Positions 22,084-33,642 of a DNA stretch of 64,000 bases are shown here, piece by piece; position 1 is the first letter of the stretch; each line of letters starts with the position of its first letter. Origin of the DNA: Arabidopsis thaliana. Taxonomy: Eukaryota; Streptophyta; Magnoliopsida; Brassicales; Brassicaceae. Location of the stretch: contig NC_003076.8 in assembly GCF_000001735.4 (NCBI RefSeq), forward strand, positions 11,408,001 to 11,472,000, written 5' to 3'. The notes under the pieces are model-generated. The model did not search any database and was not told the DNA's origin. It worked only from the letters and a program-made list of their open reading frames with translations. The translations under genes and the position numbers were made by a program.

Positions 22084-22530
22084 TGTCAAGACACGATGGC
22101 ATCAATCAAAGCCTATCAAAGGAAGGCCGACTCAAATTGTAACTGGACGCGGCCATTTAACGGATCAGATGACGAAGTAACTTTTCACGAAAGTGATACC
22201 AACAGCTTGGATCGTCCGCACAACGATCCTTTAGTCATCACATTAACCATTGGTGATTTCAACGTCGAACGAGTTCTGGTCGACACGGGAAGCACACTGA
22301 ACATCATTTTTCTGACGACTCTGCGAGAAATGAAGGTCGACATGACCCAAATTGTACCAACTCCGCGACCTGTGCTCGGATTCTCTGGGGAAACCACCAT
22401 GACTCTCGAGACCATCAAGTTACCAGTCTGAGCTAAAGGGGTAACAAAAATCGTCGATTTCTCTGTTACCGACCAGCCGACCGTTTGCAACGCAATCATC
22501 GACACACCATGGTTAAATCAATTCTAAGCT
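22084..22530 (+). pseudogene. Tat protease region (fossil)
   Basis: HNDPLVITLTIGDFNVERVLVD followed by TGSTLNIIFL is the aspartic protease active-site context (VDTGS). ETIKLPV and a CNAIIDTPWLNQF-like second strand follow. It corresponds to the protease at 2111-2810 of the other Tat copy. Confidence 0.84.
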
Positions 22531-22719
22531 GTCGCTTCGACATATCATCTTTGCCTGAAATTTCCCACGAGCAACGGCGTGAAAACCATCTGGGGAAATC
22601 AGAAAAATGCTCGAATCTGCTTCATGGCAGCACACAAGCTCAGGAACCCAGTCACTGAATCAACGTCCGACGCGAATCATAAGAAGGCTAAGCTTGGCCG
22701 AGCTGAAGAGAAAGCAATC

Positions 22720-24280
22720 TCCGAGCAGTTATAGCTAAAGATCGAGGAGGCTCGGGAATCCACAAAACCAATCCCCGATCCGGTAATCTCTATCTGCCTT
22801 GACGACAAAAAAACCCGAGCGATGCGTGGAAATCTGCGAAGATCTAGGAGAAGAATTAACAGCTGAACTCACCACATTCCTCAGAGAAAACGTCAATACA
22901 TTCGCCTGGTCCCCAGAAGATCTGCTCGGAGTAAGTGTTGACATCGTATCACACGAGCTCAACATCGACCCGACTTCCAAACCTGTTAGGCAGAAGAGGA
23001 GGAAATTGGGTTGAGAGCGAGCAGAAGCCGTGAAAGCCGAAGTAGAAAAATTACTAAGGATCGACTCCATCACCGAGGCAAAATATATCGATTGGCTCGC
23101 GAACCCAGTCGTAGTATAAAAGAAAAACGGCAAATGGAAAGTCTGCGTAGATTTCACCGACCATAACAAAGCCTGCCCAAAAGACAGTTTCCCATTACCG
23201 CACATCGATCGCCTCGTAGAATCAACTTCTGAAAACAAGTTGTTGTCATTCATGGACGCTTTCCCTGGTTACAACCATATCATGATGAACCCCGAGGATT
23301 AAGAAAAAAACGCATTCGACACAAAACTAGGCATCTTCTGTTACCGAGTGATGCCATTCGGACTCAAAAAACGCTGGGGCGACTTATCAACGATTCGTCA
23401 ACAAAATCTTCGCATTACAAATCGGGAAGACAATGGAAGTTTACATCGACGACATGTTAGTGAAATCCATGGCAGAGGAAGAACACATATCCCATTTGCG
23501 CGAATGTTTCCAGCAGCTTAACCTCTACAACGTCAAACTCAATCCAGCTAAGTGCCGCTTCGGGGTAAGATCCGGAGAGTTCCTCGGGTATCTAGTCACG
23601 CACCACGGCATCGAGGTGAATCCGAAGCAAATCGAGGCATTGTTGGGAATGACATCACCTCAGAACAAGCGAGAAGTGCAGCGCCTAACAGGAAGAGTTG
23701 CGGCCCTTAACCGTTTCATCTCTCGCTCAACCGACAAATGCTTGACCTTTTACGATGTGCTTCGGGGAAACAAGAAGTTCGAATGGACGACCGGGTGCGA
23801 AGAAGCTTTTCAGGAACTCAAGAATATTTGGCAACACCACCCATCCTCGAAAAACCCATAATCGAAGAACCACTATACTTGTATGTTGCCGTATGGGATA
23901 CTGCAGTCAGCGGAGTGTTAGTTCGAGAAGACAAAGTTGAACAGAAACCGATTTTTTACGTATCGCAGACTTTCACCGGCGCGGAATCTTGCTACCCGCA
24001 AATGGAGAAACTCGCTTTGGCAGTCATAATGTCGGCTCGGAAACTGCGACCCTACATTCAATCCAATTTCATCATAGTAATGGGATCCATGCTGCTCCGC
24101 GCTATCTTACACAGTCCAAGCGAATCAGGATGCCTAGCTAAATGGGCGATCGAACTCAGCGAATATGACATCGAGTATCGGAACAAAACATGTGCAAAAT
24201 CCCAGGTCCTAGCCGATTTTATCGTCGAACTGCCCACTAAGGATGCCTGGGAAATCCACTCGATACAACTAGGCTATTGC
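22720..24280 (+). pseudogene. Tat reverse transcriptase and first RNase H (fossil)
   Basis: FAWSPEDLLGVSVDIVSHEL and KPVRQKRRKLG precede the polymerase. Next come WKVCVDFTD-like and ACPKDSFPLPHIDRLVE segments, the box YIDDMLVKSMAEEEHISHLR, LNPAKCRFGVRSGEFLGYLV and TGRVAALNRFISRSTDKC. The RNase H part has VSGVLVREDKVEQKPIFYV and EKLALAVIMSARKLRPY. Typical Tat order; broken in several places. Confidence 0.88.
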
Positions 24281-24798
24281 ACGTAGACGGCTCGTCATCA
24301 AAACAAGGCTCGGGTGTAGGCATCCGCCTCACTTCGCCAACAGCAGAGGTCCTCGAGCAATCATTTAGATTAAACTTCAAGGCTACCAACAATGTGGCCG
24401 AATACGAAGCGCTCGTAGCAGGACTTAATCTGGATCGGGGGCTAAAGATAGAGAAAATCCGAGCTTTTTGCGACTCCCAACTTGTCGCAAATCAGTTCAA
24501 CGGAGAATACATAGCTCGGGACGAAAGAATGGAAACCTATCTGACTAATGTACAAAATCTGGCGAAGAATTTCGACGAGTTCGAGTTAACAAGGATCCCT
24601 CGAGGAGAAAATACATCGGCTGACGCCCTAGCAGCTCTAGCCTCGACATCTGACCCGCGCCTGAGAAGAGTCATCCCAGTAGAGTTCATCGAAAAGCCAA
24701 GTATTGAGCTCGACGAAGAAGAACATGTCCTCCCCATACAAATCGGCACGGATCACAACGACGCTCCGGACGACAGCCCTGACGAATTCAACTCTTAG
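24277..24798 (+). pseudogene. Tat archaeal-type second RNase H (fossil)
   Basis: HVDGSSSKQGSGVGI, the ATNNVAEYEALVAGL signature and AFCDSQLVANQFNGEY carry the expected acidic catalytic positions of the archaeal-type RNase H found in Tat elements. RIPRGENTSADALAALAS closes the domain. It is uninterrupted over about 170 codons but has no function without its disrupted neighbours. Confidence 0.88.
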
Positions 24799-24837
24799 TG
24801 GATAGAACCCATCAAAAGCTACATATCCGAGGGGAAA

Positions 24838-25600
24838 TTGCCCTCGGACAAATGGGAAGCTCGGAAACTTAAAGCTCAGGCTGCACGCTTCGTTCTGGTA
24901 GATGAAAAACTCTACAAGTGGCGATTATCCGGACCCTTAATGACATGCGTGGAAAAAGAAGAGGTCTACAAGATCATGAAAGAAATTCACGGAGGCTCGT
25001 GCGGAAATCATTCCGGGGGAGGAGCCTTAGCCATCAAAATAAAACGCCACGGATTCTTCTGGCCGACAATGATCAAAGGCTGCAAAAATTTTTCAAAGCG
25101 ATGCAAAAAATGTCAAAGGCACGCACCAGCAATCCATCAGCCAGCCGAGCTCTTGTCTTCAATCCCCTCGCCATATCCATTCATGCGGTGGTCAATGGAT
25201 ATATCATCGTCTTGACCGATTATTTCTCTAAGTGGATAGAAGCCGAAGTTTATCTCCCGAGAACGAACCTGATAATACTCAGAGGCTGCTCGACGAACTT
25301 GATCTGATCGATGAACGAAGAGATTCAGCCTTGGTTCGCATACAAAACTATTAGAATGAAACGGTTCGTCATTACAACTCAAACGTTCGACGGCGAAGAT
25401 TCCATGAAGGAGATCGGGTTCTCCGAAAAGTTTTTCAAAACACCGCCGAACCGAAAGGTGGAAAGCTTGGGACGAACTAGGAAGGGCCATACCTGATCTC
25501 TAAGGTTGTTCGACTCGGAGTATATGAACTCGCCAACTTAAGCGGCAAAGCCGTTCCAAGATCCTGGAACGCAATGCACCTAAGAAAATACTACAACTAA
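24838..25600 (+). pseudogene. Tat integrase region (fossil)
   Basis: The zinc-binding part ([29 protein letters not shown]) leads to the start of the catalytic core ([23 protein letters not shown]) and a chromodomain-free C-terminal end resembling YELANLSGKAVPRSWNAMHL (about 25520-25590). Broken. Confidence 0.85.
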
Positions 25601-26336
25601 ACCCAAGGTGACTAAACTTGAACTACGAGGTGGCTTGATCCCTGAAAAGGGTATGTAGGCAGCTCGTCTTCGGATGAGTTCAGCTACCCCCCATTAAAAA
25701 AGGGGGGAGTGGGTCCGTATGTTCATACTCCTATTTTTATCTTGTAAATTTTCGAACCGAAACATGAATAAAAATTCTCACCTTTTTTGCAAAAAATAAA
25801 AAACGCTTCGGCTAATACGATGAGCGACGCCTCTAAGTATCCTTTACGCCTGCTCGGCTACAGCGCGCTATACAAATACGAGATGAAATCTATCAGATTA
25901 CCTCTGAGAAGAAACTTTCATCTTCAGAAACCCGGTTATACTTTAACACCGGTATCCCAGCTCGTTCCTAAACGTTGGTCGGGAAGTGAATCTGATCGTG
26001 TCGCAACCGAGAGATTTCACTTCAAAACCCAGTATCTCGCACTGGTAAATAAAACGGTTCGGATCTAATCAAAGATTCTAACCAAAAATTTTGCATTTCA
26101 AAAACTTTTGGATAAAGCCATCCTGGCGCAGGTTCTACAAATCTTTGGATAAAGCCATCCTAGCATAAGTACTACGACCAAACATAATAACAAAAAAAAA
26201 AAAAAAAATCCCTCCTCGAGTCCCTAGTCAAGCTCCTCGGATGGGCGGTTGCTCTCGGCAAGAAGGAGACTTCCGGATTGGTCAGTAACCCCCACCTCGT
26301 CGGCAAGAGACTCAACCGACCTATGACCACCCAGAC
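25601..26336 (+). other. Tat post-pol non-coding region with small repeats
   Basis: Contains a perfect 6-bp hairpin CCCCCC (25687-25692) / GGGGGG (25702-25707) whose 3' arm sits in a polypurine AAAAAAGGGGGGAGTGGG. It also holds a 34-bp direct repeat around TTGGATAAAGCCATCCT (26108 and 26142) and a 16-bp poly-A run near 26193. No gene is seen on the plus strand. Confidence 0.7.
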
Positions 26337-28655
26337 TCAGAGGAGCGGGCTTGAGAAGCGGTTAATGTTAGCCTCGGCGTCGGCAAAATCCTTCAACCAC
26401 TCATCGACTTGATCTTTCTCTCTCTCCAGAACCCCGCCCTCTTCAAGCGCCTTGATTAGCTGCGCATTGGCTTGCGCCTGGGATAGGTACATGAACTGGT
26501 CATTGACCTCATCAAGGAGTGACACTTTGTGCTCGACAGCTTTCAACTTACCGGTAAAGATTTCCGAAACCTCTCGCCTTGTCGTTTGAATGGCCCAAGC
26601 CACCTCTCTATCACGAAGTCCTCTCGTCTCGGCCAACATCTGTTTGAGACGGACGATCTCAGAATCCGCCTTGAGATTCTACTCGGCCATCTTGATGGCA
26701 TTCTCTTTGTTTATAAAGGCCGCGTGCTCAGCCTCCTCCCTCTCCAGATTTGCCGTAGCAGCTTCGGAGAGCTCTTCATTTTTCTCCCGCTCGGCGACCT
26801 GAATCGGAGACTCCGCCTCGACTAATTTGTTACCCGCCTCCATATTGTTCCGCATAGCCAAATCGTACGAATGTACCATCAGGTTCATCGAGGCGACGAC
26901 CTGAACAAGTGAAAGATAGGGTTACAATATCGGAACCGAAGACAAATTATGAATAATGAAACACATACCCGTAAGAAGTGAGATGTCATCTCGGCATACT
27001 TCCGAGATTCCGGAAGAGTATCTGGAGGAGGGAGCAGAGGACCTACGCATCCCCCGAGCAGATTAGCCAAGGCAATACGATCTTCAAAGATCGGGAGCGC
27101 TTTCTCCTCCTCGGGACCATAAGTCTTCTTCTTCTTCTTCTTCATCTTGTTAGACGATTCATCGTCAATCCAAACGCGTTTATCTGCCGCTTTATCGCTC
27201 GCAGGTAACGCCACAACCGCCTCGGGTGCAGCAGTAGGCGGATCAGCTTCCTGAGCTTCAACGGGCGCCGTATCAATCGGCGCGGAAGCATCAGGAACAA
27301 CTTCCCCGTCTCGGGTCGCCTCGGGAGCGGCCTACGGTGAAATCAGTCCCGCGTCGGCAAGGCGTTTCTCCTCCGCCAAACGCCTCTCCTTATCCTCTTT
27401 CTTTTTCGCGTAAACCTACCGCAACGTAAGCTTTGTTGACTGCATATCTACGAAAAATTGGGTACGGTGATTTGATGATTCCGAACTAGAAGGACAAGAA
27501 ACACCGTGAAGAAGACGAAGCGCTCGTTCAACTCGCTCCCAAGAGAAATGCTTCAACCATTCGCACTTCCGAGCCGATAACGCGTGAAAAGCTGAAAGAA
27601 AATCGTCTGGGATTGGCTTGAGAACTTGAGGGTGCGTTCTCATCTAAGAAGCTAAAACTACAGTTAGAAAAAGAAGGTAAAACCGCATCGGGCACAAAAT
27701 TCCCCATCTCGTTAGAACCAACCCGAGGAGGTCTTCGTGAACAGCGTCCTCGATGGCTACAAAGAAAAAGTGATCTGTATATGGCTCATCCTTGCTCGGG
27801 AACCCATCAATAACTTTCCTACCCTTAGCAGGAGAAATGTAATACCGATCCACTTCGGATTTGGGAACCTGCCAAATCTCAAGAAGATTTCTCAAATGAG
27901 CAAGCGTTATGTCAGTTTCAGACTCATAACTCTGAATCAAAATCCCGACCACATGTCTCAAGGAACGCATCGTGATATGGGAGAGGGCAATCTGGTACGA
28001 TGTCACGTACTCCAAAACCAGCCTCGGGACTGGCAACCACAAAAAACAACTATAGAAGAATCCTTCATACAGAGTATAAAAACCCGCAGGGGGGTTGTCG
28101 GCTCGCTCATCGGGGCTCGGCACACGCAAATTGACTTCACCAAGACCAAATCGGGATCTCAGATCCGAAAAGGACCGCTCGGTGCATAACGTTGAGCCGG
28201 GGGGATCCGGCATTATCGCCCTCTTATTCTTCTTCCTCCTCTTCTCTCGGCTTTCTCAAAAGCCCTCTGCTCGTTGAGACGCAGAATGTCTTCGGTCTCA
28301 TTCGGGCCGAAATAAAGAATGTCCTCAATCTTTATCGTCGGCATTAAGGGCTCGGGTACATCTCGCCAATTGGACGTCTCAGCTTTGTCGGTCGTCGGGA
28401 CAAGGGGCCTCCGGACGAGAGGCGACTCGGGATCATCGGGAAAATCCAATTCTCAAGCAATATCGGCATTGGTATCCTCCCAAGCCGTGAAAGCGATCAT
28501 CTGCTCGGGAACACTCGAAGAAGATACAACATCTTCCTCAGAAGACATCCAAACTTTTCTCCGTTTGTAGATGGGGGAAGGTCATCTGGATGGTTCGAAT
28601 CACTGGAATCGGCGAGAGAGGCGCTCGGGATCGAAAGAGACTGGCTAGAACTCAT
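26337..28655 (-). pseudogene. Antisense coding region of Tat element (Transposase_28-like, fossil)
   Basis: The minus strand holds a succession of long frames from MSSSQSLSIPSASLADSSDS (start at 28655) to about 26340. The central part (27644-28213) has VPSPDERADNPPAGFYTLYE, GFFYSCFLWLPVPRLVLEY and RNLLEIWQVPKSEV. I recognise these as the Pfam Transposase_28 ('putative gypsy type transposon') family. The distal part is basic (SNKMKKKKKKTYG), then Glu/Ala-rich and likely coiled coil. Antisense genes between pol and the 3' LTR are known in several Tat relatives. Function is unknown. Broken in a few places; some gaps could be introns. Confidence 0.75.
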
Positions 28656-28860
28656 TTTCGGCTCGGTATGCTCGACAAGATGAGAAACAACCAGAAAACA
28701 AGGAATTTCTAAACCGGCAAAATAAAAAAATAACATAGAAACGGCGGACCTTCACCGGAAAAGAGAGAACAATAGAAATATCAAAATCAAAGAGAAAGAA
28801 GCAAACCTTGTTTCTTTTCTTCGAAAACTTCAAATGAGCTCCTAAAGGAATGGCTCGCCG

Positions 28861-28869
28861 TATATATAG
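28861..28869 (-). promoter_or_regulatory. TATA box for the antisense region
   Basis: Reading the minus strand, CTATATATA lies about 205 bp upstream of the antisense ATG at 28655, followed by a pyrimidine-rich leader (TTGCTTCTTTCTCTTTG). Position and orientation suit a dedicated promoter outside the LTR. Confidence 0.55.
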
Positions 28870-29120
28870 AGTTTTTGGAGGCGCGTCGGGTCCGCAGCAA
28901 GTAAATAAAACGCGTTGAAGCGCGTGGGCTCAGCAGAAGGAGACACCCGCGTGACCCTCGGGAATAAGCGAGAAACGTTTCCACTTCTCAAAAATAGTCG
29001 GCGGCACGCAACGGAAGTTTGACCGTCTAGGAAGATGAAGCGACAAAGTTAGGCCTAAGAAGACGAACAGTCGGCTCGAGAATCCATTCATGAAGCTCAT
29101 CGTCTTTCCGCCAAGTCAAT

Positions 29121-29136
29121 GAGCTGGGGGGCAAAC
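29121..29136 (+). promoter_or_regulatory. Tat polypurine tract
   Basis: GAGCTGGGGGGCAAAC directly precedes the 3' LTR start TGTTGGGG. It is the plus-strand primer position. Confidence 0.8.
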
Positions 29137-29944
29137 TGTTGGGGTCGGATTCCACCCAGGTAACCGAGCCAACCCTAATCAATGCCTTGGAGATCATGTC
29201 GAAGAACCATCCCGGCCGGGCCTCAAAACACCTTGGAGATCATGTCGAGGAACCATCCCGAGGCAACATCGAGAACGCCTCGGAGCATCACCACAAGGAT
29301 TCCCCGACCCGGTCTCGAAGTGCCTCGATGCCAACACCTGAAAATCATCCCGAGGCAGGTTTCAAGACGCCTCGGGGGCACATCATTCGACTAGCGCGGC
29401 CCGAGCCGCTTAGCAACGACTCGAGGGCAGCTCAACCCGGCTCGAAAGAACTTCGGATTGGGTCAAAAAACCTTCAAAAAAAGACTTAACCAATATAAGA
29501 TCAAACATACCATTTCCGAAAAACCCGCAAGAGATATTGGAGAATCTCCGAAGATATCACCGAATATAGAAGTCCCCAAAATCTTCGGAAGATAAAGGCA
29601 ATCTCCTTCGCCAACTCTAAGATAAAGAGAAATCTTCCGAGAATATCGCGAGAAGCGATCCGCCAAAACCCTATATAAAGCACCTCTGAGGACAAACAAG
29701 GGGGACACGCACAAAAACGCTCTCAACTTCAGGCTATCAAAAACGCTCTGATTTTGAAGGCAAAACACTTATTTTCATATTTCTAAACACTTGTACGATC
29801 GAATCCTCATCATTTCAATAATATAACTAAGAACACCATCCGCGGTAATCAACAATTCTGTTGTTCTTTGAGAATCTCACAAAGATCCGTTCTTTGAAGA
29901 AACCCTTAGTACAATTTTCTCTTGTGCGAGTTTTGACTCTCAGA
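29137..29944 (+). repeat. Tat 3' LTR (about 808 bp)
   Basis: TGTTGGGGTCGGATTCC... to about ...TTTTGACTCTCAGA, after which Athila LTR sequence resumes with ACCACCACTCGAC. It contains CCTATATAAAGC (TATA, about 29670) and a 48-bp direct repeat around TTGGAGATCATGTCGA (29185 and 29233). The exact last base is uncertain by 2-3 bp. Confidence 0.8.
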
Positions 29945-31254
29945 ACCACCACTCGACTACATACTCGATGGCAAGCTTCAGAGTCTTCTCCATTCCGCAC
30001 TTAACTACACACTCGAGCACAAGGAAGAAAAGAAGACTCCAGCTTATCACTCGACCTCTCACTCGACCACATGGGTCGAGTACAGTTCTTAATCCGTCCC
30101 AATACTGCGTCGTTTTGAGTATTAGGGTTTCAGAATATTTTGCTATAAGTAGCATGTACTTTACATTTTCGAGAACAAGTTTTTATCTAGTTTTATTCCG
30201 CATACACTGTGTTCTAGACCTTTTATAAACCGGATTTCTCTTTATCTATTCAGTATTCAGCATTTGTTCTTGATTTCGTTTACTGTTGTTCATCTTGTTA
30301 TCATTTTGCTATTACTCTGTTGTTATCATGTTTTCATTCCATTCAACGTTTATGCTTTCTACAATGATGTCTGAGTAGTGAATAGGTTTCTAAGGATGGG
30401 TTAAAGTAGTGTAGAATTCTTAGTATGCTAGGTAGTTGAGTTTGATTGATAGATCCCTTCAGGATTAGTTGTTCTTAATGCCTATTGCTTTCTGATCAAC
30501 TGGAATTTGAGCCCAGACATTTCCGCGCCCAAAAGGTGTTCGATGAAATGGCTGAACCACTAATTCCAGAGATTCGTGACGCTATACCAAGGTATTAGTT
30601 GCAGGGAGCGTTTTGGCTTTAACTTGTTGATTCGTAATGCCTGTTAGGTTAGCTCTCGTCAATGGTGATTGAGTCTGGGACTAGGTTAACTTGAGGGTCT
30701 CTGTTGCTGTGGCACTTAGATTCGGTTAATGAACTTGTTGTCTAAGGATAATTTATTGAGCATGTCAATCACCTGTAAACTAAGGAAACGAAACTACTCA
30801 ATTACCCCATCCTCGGGAATTCTTTATCTGATTGATTTTATTGTTTACTCTACTGTTGTTTACTGCATCTTGTCATCTGTTGCTTAGTTTCTGCAATTTT
30901 TTCCTGTTACTCGACCTGATACTCGACCACCCAGTTGTCTGGCAACAGACTGTGCAGTCGAGTGTCTCTGTTTCGTTTACTACCTGTTACTCGACCAACT
31001 CACTCGACCACACCTAGTGCTCTGTAACGAGCTGTGTTGGTCGAGTGCTTTTATTATTCTGCTTGAATTTCTGTTTTCTGCATGTTCACTTAGGACTGCT
31101 AGAACACACCAAAACCTGTTATTGCTTGGCTTGACTTAGTGACTTCTGATCACATCTTGATTGTAAGCATCACACCCGTTTGGATTGACAACCTTAAGTA
31201 CTACAACGACATGATAATGCTTTAGGATTAATTGATCTTAAAAACCTATTATCA
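29945..31254 (+). repeat. Athila 3' LTR, right part
   Basis: Continues the LTR from ACCACTCGACTACATACTCG to CCTATTATCA, collinear with 15400-16650 of the 5' LTR. It is followed by the TCAAT duplication and Copia sequence. Confidence 0.92.
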
Positions 31255-31475
31255 TCAATAGATCTTTAAGTCTTGAAAATGATCCATTTAGATCTTGTGA
31301 GGATAACGAAGATTTTCTGGGTCCCGAAGTACCTTATATGAATGCTATCGGTGGACTTATGTATCTTGCAAATTGTACTAGACCAGATATTGCTTTTGCT
31401 ATTAATTTGCTTGCAAGGTACAATTCATCCCTTACACGAAGGCATTGGAATGGGATAAAGCACATCTTCCGTTAT
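31255..31475 (+). pseudogene. Copia reverse transcriptase end (fossil)
   Basis: Copia coding DNA resumes after the Athila element: NRSLSLENDPFRSCEDNED-like, then GGLMYLANCTRPDIAFAINL and RHWNGIKHIFRY, the conserved C-terminal reverse transcriptase end. A minus-strand solo LTR interrupts it at 31476. Confidence 0.87.
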
Positions 31476-32294
31476 TGATATGAGTCAAATTTCCCTAATG
31501 ACTACTCTCTCAAATAAAGAGATTGTTATAGCACTTAGGGATCGAATTCCACAAAGTTCTCGGATCACACAATAGATTAACAGTTTTGAATAAAGCTAAA
31601 CAGAAAGTATTATAAAAGTAAAAGACAAGAAATCAATTAAAATTGGTTGTAGATTCAGATGATTAAGATGTCGGGTTTAGAAAATTCTCAGGAGATATCA
31701 GAATAGTAGATCTAGCAGTAAATTAGGAATATTATCGAACCATTCTAGAACACAAATCACTAATATAAAGTAACCGGTGGTATTCCGCGAAACTCACTAT
31801 GCTTAATAGTATTGATCCCAACTCTCTTGTAAATCCCTAGAACTAAGCAAGCATTATAATCAGGTTTGATAAGTTTACCTAAGTAATGGACTCTAGCACG
31901 CATCTAAATACTAGGCTCATCTAAAATAGTTCCATTATTAGATACCTATGGTGGGCATACCTAATAACCTAAAATCAAGTTCTAGCTATTTACTCTAGAA
32001 CTAACTAGAACTAGCATTAAGAATAATCAAAAATGAAGAATTCTAAATATATTATCCTAACAGGGTTTTTGATTTACTAATTCATCCAAATCCCTAATAA
32101 GAATCCCTAAACCCAACAAAAGAACTACTCAAGCATGATCATAGAAGAACAAAACATGATTGAATAAGAAATCAATGATGGAATGAAGAAGAGAAAAGAG
32201 TTTAGAAGAATCTTCTCTAAAGGGAGTCTCCACAGGGTTTTGCTTCCAAGAATAAAAAAGATAATCAGAGTTAGGTCTAAACAATGACCTTTAA

Positions 32295-32330
<36 letters not shown>

Positions 32331-32669
32331 CCTAAAACGTGCAAGGACTTCTTTAAAAATAGGAGAAAGTTCTGGGCCGAATTTGGAAATCTTCAAAACA
32401 TCAATAAGTTGCGCAATTCACTTGTCGTCAGGTATTGGTGTCGCTCGACACCGGGGGTTGTGTCGATCGACACCTACGTCAATTTTCGTCTCCGGATTGC
32501 TGCCGCAACTTAAGTTGTCTGTTTTGCTCCAGAATGCTCCATAATCTTCAAATGCATCCCAAACATGTAAAGACCTGAAAAAGACTAGAAAAGACTCTAC
32601 AAATAACAAAATGACTCTAAAAACTATACCTAAATCATAGCTAAAAGCAGAGAAAATCGAGGTATATCA
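31476..32669 (-). mobile_element. Solo LTR of a second Athila-like family, minus orientation (1194 bp)
   Basis: Flanked by exact GTTAT duplications (31471-31475 and 32670-32674). On the minus strand it runs TGATATACCTCGATTTTC... to ...TTTGACTCATATCA. The TGATAT start and the TGTCGATCGACAC palindrome (32460) link it to the LTR at 63424 rather than to the TGATAAG family. It holds an AT dinucleotide run at about 32299-32328. There is no internal region, so it is a solo LTR. Confidence 0.9.
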
Positions 32670-32674
32670 GTTAT

Positions 32675-33132
32675 CTTCAAGGTACTATTAATTTTGGATT
32701 ATATTATCCTAGAAACCCCGAGTTTGGTCAAGTTGGTTTTGCAGATGCAGATCTGCAAACCGGATATGTTTTTACCATTGGTGGAACTGGAATCTCGTGG
32801 CGTTCTCAAAAGCTGACTATAGTCGCCATGACTAATCATATTCAAGAAACTAGTGGATTAGTCATCAAAAGAGAGCCAACAAGAATATATGAAGATAATG
32901 CTGCATGTGTTGCTCAAATCAAAGAAGGCTATATCAAGAGCGACAGAACAAAGCATATCCCTCCACGATTCTCTTCTCATACACTCAAGAACTAGAGAAG
33001 AACAAGGAAGTAGAAGTGCAATACATTCGTTCAAGTGACAATGCAGCAGATCTATTCAAAAAGACGCTTCCAACTTCGACATTTAGAAAGCATGTTCAAA
33101 GTATTGGAATGCGTCATCTACGAGACCTGTGA
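32675..33132 (+). pseudogene. Copia RNase H region (fossil)
   Basis: After the solo LTR, YPRNPEFGQVGFADADLQTGY-type sequence is followed by the RNase H segments REPTRIYEDNAACVAQI, EGYIKSDRTKHIPP and VQYIRSSDNAADLF, ending MRHLRDL. It matches 7410-7710 in the first Copia fragment. Confidence 0.86.
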
Positions 33133-33260
33133 AGTTTCTTCCAGGGAGAGTTACGTCACTGTACTCTTTTTCCTTTGTCATGGTTTTTATCCCAAAGGGT
33201 TTTTCTATGACATGGTTTTTAACGAGGCAGTACGTAACTCATCAAAAGTGATGGATATTC

Positions 33261-33642
33261 AAGGGGGAGTGTTATAAACTGGATAAATATGGATGTGATT
33301 ATCCATCACTCATCTCTATCTATAAGATATGGATGATGCTTATCTCCATCCATTACTTCTTCCTTAAGCTATGGATGATGTTTATCCATTAATTCCCCTC
33401 TAAGATATGGATTATGTTTATCCATTACTTCCTCCCTAAGATATGGATGATGTTTATCCATTACTTCTTCCCTAAATAATTTACTTCCTAGCTAAGTAAA
33501 CTCTTCTATATATAGTTCGTTTCATTCATTTGTAAGTTACAAAGGAAAGAGAAGAGAAAGAGAAAGCAATAAGAAAACTCTTGTTTTGAGTTGTACTCTC
33601 TCTAGTCCTCATTCTTCTTTCTTATTTTAATCTTTTATAACA
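33261..33642 (+). repeat. Copia polypurine tract and 3' LTR (373 bp)
   Basis: AAGGGGGAG (33261-33269) is the polypurine tract. The LTR runs TGTTATAAACTGG (33270) to TTTTATAACA (33642) and is followed by the ACCAT duplication. It has one 36-bp repeat unit fewer than the 5' LTR. Confidence 0.93.

Larger units (their letters stand above)
20484..29944 (+). mobile_element. Tat-lineage Ty3/Gypsy fossil inside the Athila 3' LTR
   Basis: Gag, protease, reverse transcriptase, RNase H, archaeal-type RNase H and integrase lie in order on the plus strand. A 3' region then carries an antisense coding region, a polypurine tract and an 808-bp 3' LTR. Athila LTR sequence lies on both sides. At the left border a slice of the Athila LTR is inverted, and no 5' LTR is recognised. 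The base composition is visibly more GC-rich than the surrounding DNA. Broken, with roughly ten reading interruptions. It sits inside an LTR that itself post-dates the Copia element, so it is the latest layer of this nest that can be ordered. Confidence 0.92.
14954..31254 (+). mobile_element. Athila element (ORF1-only type) with two LTRs
   Basis: 5' LTR 14954-16650, Athila primer site, an ORF1 region, a long 3' non-coding region, a polypurine tract, and a 3' LTR that starts at 20187, is split by a Tat element, and finishes at 31254. The flanks TCAAT (14949-14953 and 31255-31259) are identical 5-bp duplications within Copia DNA. No gag-pol of its own is present, so it is a non-autonomous Athila that would need another element's enzymes. 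In the first 297 bp the two LTRs differ by about eight changes, so it is younger than the enclosing Copia. Its ORF1 is broken in a few places. Confidence 0.94.
8687..33642 (+). mobile_element. Ty1/Copia fossil with both LTRs, expanded by nested insertions
   Basis: The outer element of the nest. The 5' LTR (8687-9095) and 3' LTR (33270-33642) are clearly homologous, with the same TGTTATAAAC start and TTTTATAACA end, and are flanked by identical ACCAT duplications (8682-8686 and 33643-33647). Between them, in order, lie gag, protease, integrase, reverse transcriptase and RNase H, interrupted by a solo LTR, a 16.3-kb Athila element and a second solo LTR. After subtracting these insertions the element is about 5.7 kb, normal for plant Copia. 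It is broken, with several reading interruptions besides the insertions. By eye the LTRs differ at several percent of sites, so the insertion is old. Confidence 0.93.

Noticed and set aside
27737-28189. 150-codon plus-strand frame in the Tat 3' region
   Set aside because: Shadow of the minus-strand Transposase_28-like region, whose motifs are conserved; no domain on the plus strand.
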